Source: Bacteroidota bacterium (GTDB taxonomy: Bacteria > Bacteroidota > Bacteroidia > 2-12-FULL-35-15). From it: DNA of 7,047 bases. The notes beneath the pieces were generated by a model that did no database searches, had not been told where the DNA came from, and was given only the letters and a program-made list of their open reading frames with translations. Made by a program: the position numbers and the translations under genes. Location of the stretch: the NCBI GenBank assembly GCA_021413595.1, contig JAIOQD010000242.1, positions 1-7,047 of the forward strand, read 5' to 3'. Positions 5,671 to 7,047 of this stretch are shown piece by piece. Each line of letters starts with the position of its first letter. Position 1 is the first letter of the stretch.

Positions 5671-7047
5671 ATGGAATCAACGCGATCAAAATATACAAAT
5701 GCTCTTATTCATGAAACAAGTCCATACTTGCTTCAACATGCCCATAACCCGGTAAACTGGTATGCCTGGAATGACGAAACACTCGAAAAAGCAAGAACTG
5801 AGGATAAATTAATTTTAATAAGTATTGGTTATTCTGCTTGCCATTGGTGTCATGTAATGGAACATGAAAGCTTTGAAGATGAAACAGTGGCTAAAATTAT
5901 GAATGATCATTTCATTTGTATAAAAGTAGACCGTGAAGAGCGCCCCGATATTGACCAGATATACATGCTTGCTGTTCAATTGATGACAGGGCAGGGAGGA
6001 TGGCCACTCAATTGTTTTGCCCTGCCTGATGGCCGGCCGATTTATGGTGGAACCTATTTTCAGAAACCACAATGGCAGAATGTATTGTTTAATCTTGCCG
6101 ATCACTATCGGAATGAACGGGATAAAACACTGGAGTATGCCAAGCAGCTTACCGAAGGTGTTAAGCTTGCTGACTTAGTGAAAATAAATGAACAAGAGGA
6201 TGAATTTACGTTTGAAACCTTAAATCAAAGTTATAAAAACTGGAAATCACGTTTTGATACCATAGAAGGGGGACCGGATAAAGCACCAAAATTTCCTCTT
6301 CCAAATAATTATCAATTTTTATTGCGGTATGCATTTTCTTCTCATCTAACAAAAGAGAGTAGGGGAGAGGTATTGCAGCATATTGATCTTACACTTCAAA
6401 AAATGGCTTTTGGTGGAATTTATGATCAGATTGGTGGAGGTTTTTCACGTTACTCCGTTGATCATTATTGGAAAGCACCACATTTTGAAAAAATGCTGTA
6501 CGACAATGCCCAACTTGTAACGCTTTATACTGAAGCTTTTCAGGCAACACAAAATCCTTTGTACAAACAAATTGTTTATGAAACATTGGCTTTTATTGAG
6601 CGGGAATTAACATCCCCTGAAGGCGCATTCTATTCTGCTTTAGATGCCGATTCGGAAGGTGTGGAGGGGAAATATTATGTCTGGAAAAAAGAGGAATTAC
6701 AAACTGTTTTGAAAGAAAATTTCGACTTGTTTGCCGATTATTTTAATATCAATGAACGTGGTTTGTGGGAACACGATAACTATATTTTATTGCGTAATGA
6801 GAGTGATGAAAGCATTGCTTTAAAATACAATATAACCGTTGACGTTTTACGATCAACAATTGATAAAATAAAAAATCAACTTTTGAAAATTCGTGAGCAA
6901 AGAATTCGTCCCGGATTGGATGATAAAACGTTAACATCATGGAATGCGTTGATGTTAAAGGGATATATAGATGCCTATACAGTATTTGATGAGTCCCGTT
7001 TTTTAGAGGTAGCCTTAAAGAACGCTACATTTATTTTGAATTCACAA
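5671..7047 (+). CDS. YyaL / DUF255 thioredoxin-domain protein, 3' end outside window
   Basis: The frame is open from an ATG at 5671 to the window edge, 459 codons of a family that usually has about 670-690. This is the COG1331 group (bacterial YyaL, animal SPATA20): an N-terminal thioredoxin-like domain followed by an (alpha/alpha)6 barrel-type domain resembling N-acylglucosamine 2-epimerase folds. Visible landmarks are [17 protein letters not shown] (17-33), the CxxC site [16 protein letters not shown] (53-68, Cys57 and Cys60), [10 protein letters not shown] (86-95), GQGGWPLN (107-114), [12 protein letters not shown] (119-130), [15 protein letters not shown] (200-214), [14 protein letters not shown] (251-264), [13 protein letters not shown] (270-282), [17 protein letters not shown] (324-340) and [17 protein letters not shown] (413-429). 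All the motifs I expect up to this point are present and the frame is unbroken. The substrate is unknown to me; a cytoplasmic thiol-redox role combined with a sugar-type fold is the usual suggestion. No signal peptide is seen. It is probably a separate transcription unit. Confidence 0.95.
   Translation, partial: MESTRSKYTNALIHETSPYLLQHAHNPVNWYAWNDETLEKARTEDKLILISIGYSACHWCHVMEHESFEDETVAKIMNDHFICIKVDREERPDIDQIYMLAVQLMTGQGGWPLNCFALPDGRPIYGGTYFQKPQWQNVLFNLADHYRNERDKTLEYAKQLTEGVKLADLVKINEQEDEFTFETLNQSYKNWKSRFDTIEGGPDKAPKFPLPNNYQFLLRYAFSSHLTKESRGEVLQHIDLTLQKMAFGGIYDQIGGGFSRYSVDHYWKAPHFEKMLYDNAQLVTLYTEAFQATQNPLYKQIVYETLAFIERELTSPEGAFYSALDADSEGVEGKYYVWKKEELQTVLKENFDLFADYFNINERGLWEHDNYILLRNESDESIALKYNITVDVLRSTIDKIKNQLLKIREQRIRPGLDDKTLTSWNALMLKGYIDAYTVFDESRFLEVALKNATFILNSQ

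Noticed and set aside
5815..6105. 96-codon minus-strand open frame
   Set aside because: It is antisense to the CHWC-containing part of the YyaL-like gene, whose plus-strand reading matches the family residue by residue.
6389..6940. Two short minus-strand open frames (6389-6586, 6749-6940)
   Set aside because: Both are mirror frames of conserved coding sequence in the YyaL-like gene, with no independent support.

Overview
The window looks like the chromosome of a Bacteroidota bacterium, probably of the Sphingobacteriaceae type (Pedobacter or Mucilaginibacter relatives). The basis is AT-rich DNA, little sign of Shine-Dalgarno sequences, upstream regions with TTTG / TAnnTTTG-like boxes, the protein families present, and two palindromic intergenic elements of a kind I recall from such genomes. 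No database search was possible, so the family placements rest on motif recognition.

Layout from left to right. Positions 1-161 are non-coding and hold a 122-bp imperfect palindrome (22-143). Four genes then lie head to tail on the minus strand, transcribed from about 3906 down to 162: a SpoIIM-family membrane protein (2923-3906), a polytopic membrane protein (1910-2869), a DUF4129 protein with signal peptide and one membrane helix (1174-1881), and a DUF4350 protein (162-1244). An RDD-family membrane protein (4089-4802, plus) diverges from them across a 182-bp intergenic region. It converges with, and overlaps by 4 bp, an unrecognised three-helix membrane protein (4799-5383, minus). A 287-bp intergenic region follows with a second, differently built palindrome (5432-5528). 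Last comes the first 459 codons of a YyaL / DUF255-type thioredoxin-domain protein (5671 to beyond the window end, plus).

The RDD / SpoIIM / membrane protein / DUF4129 / DUF4350 set is the membrane part of a widespread envelope-associated locus. In Bacteroidota, and in actinobacteria such as the M. tuberculosis Rv3689-Rv3695 region, it usually also contains a MoxR-type AAA+ ATPase and a DUF58 protein. Neither lies in this window. The expected place for them is beyond the left edge, past the palindrome.

The most unusual observation is at the DUF4129/DUF4350 boundary. The DUF4129 C-terminal motif (YEYIWYGNFPFEK) and the start of recognisable DUF4350 sequence (FPSKNISNVDIPLY) are read from the same few bases in two frames. 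The last residues of DUF4129, its stop, and the usual N-terminal membrane helix and early part of DUF4350 are absent. This looks like a short deletion joining two genes, possibly through a shared short sequence. If it is real and not an assembly error, it should disable or re-route the DUF4350 protein.
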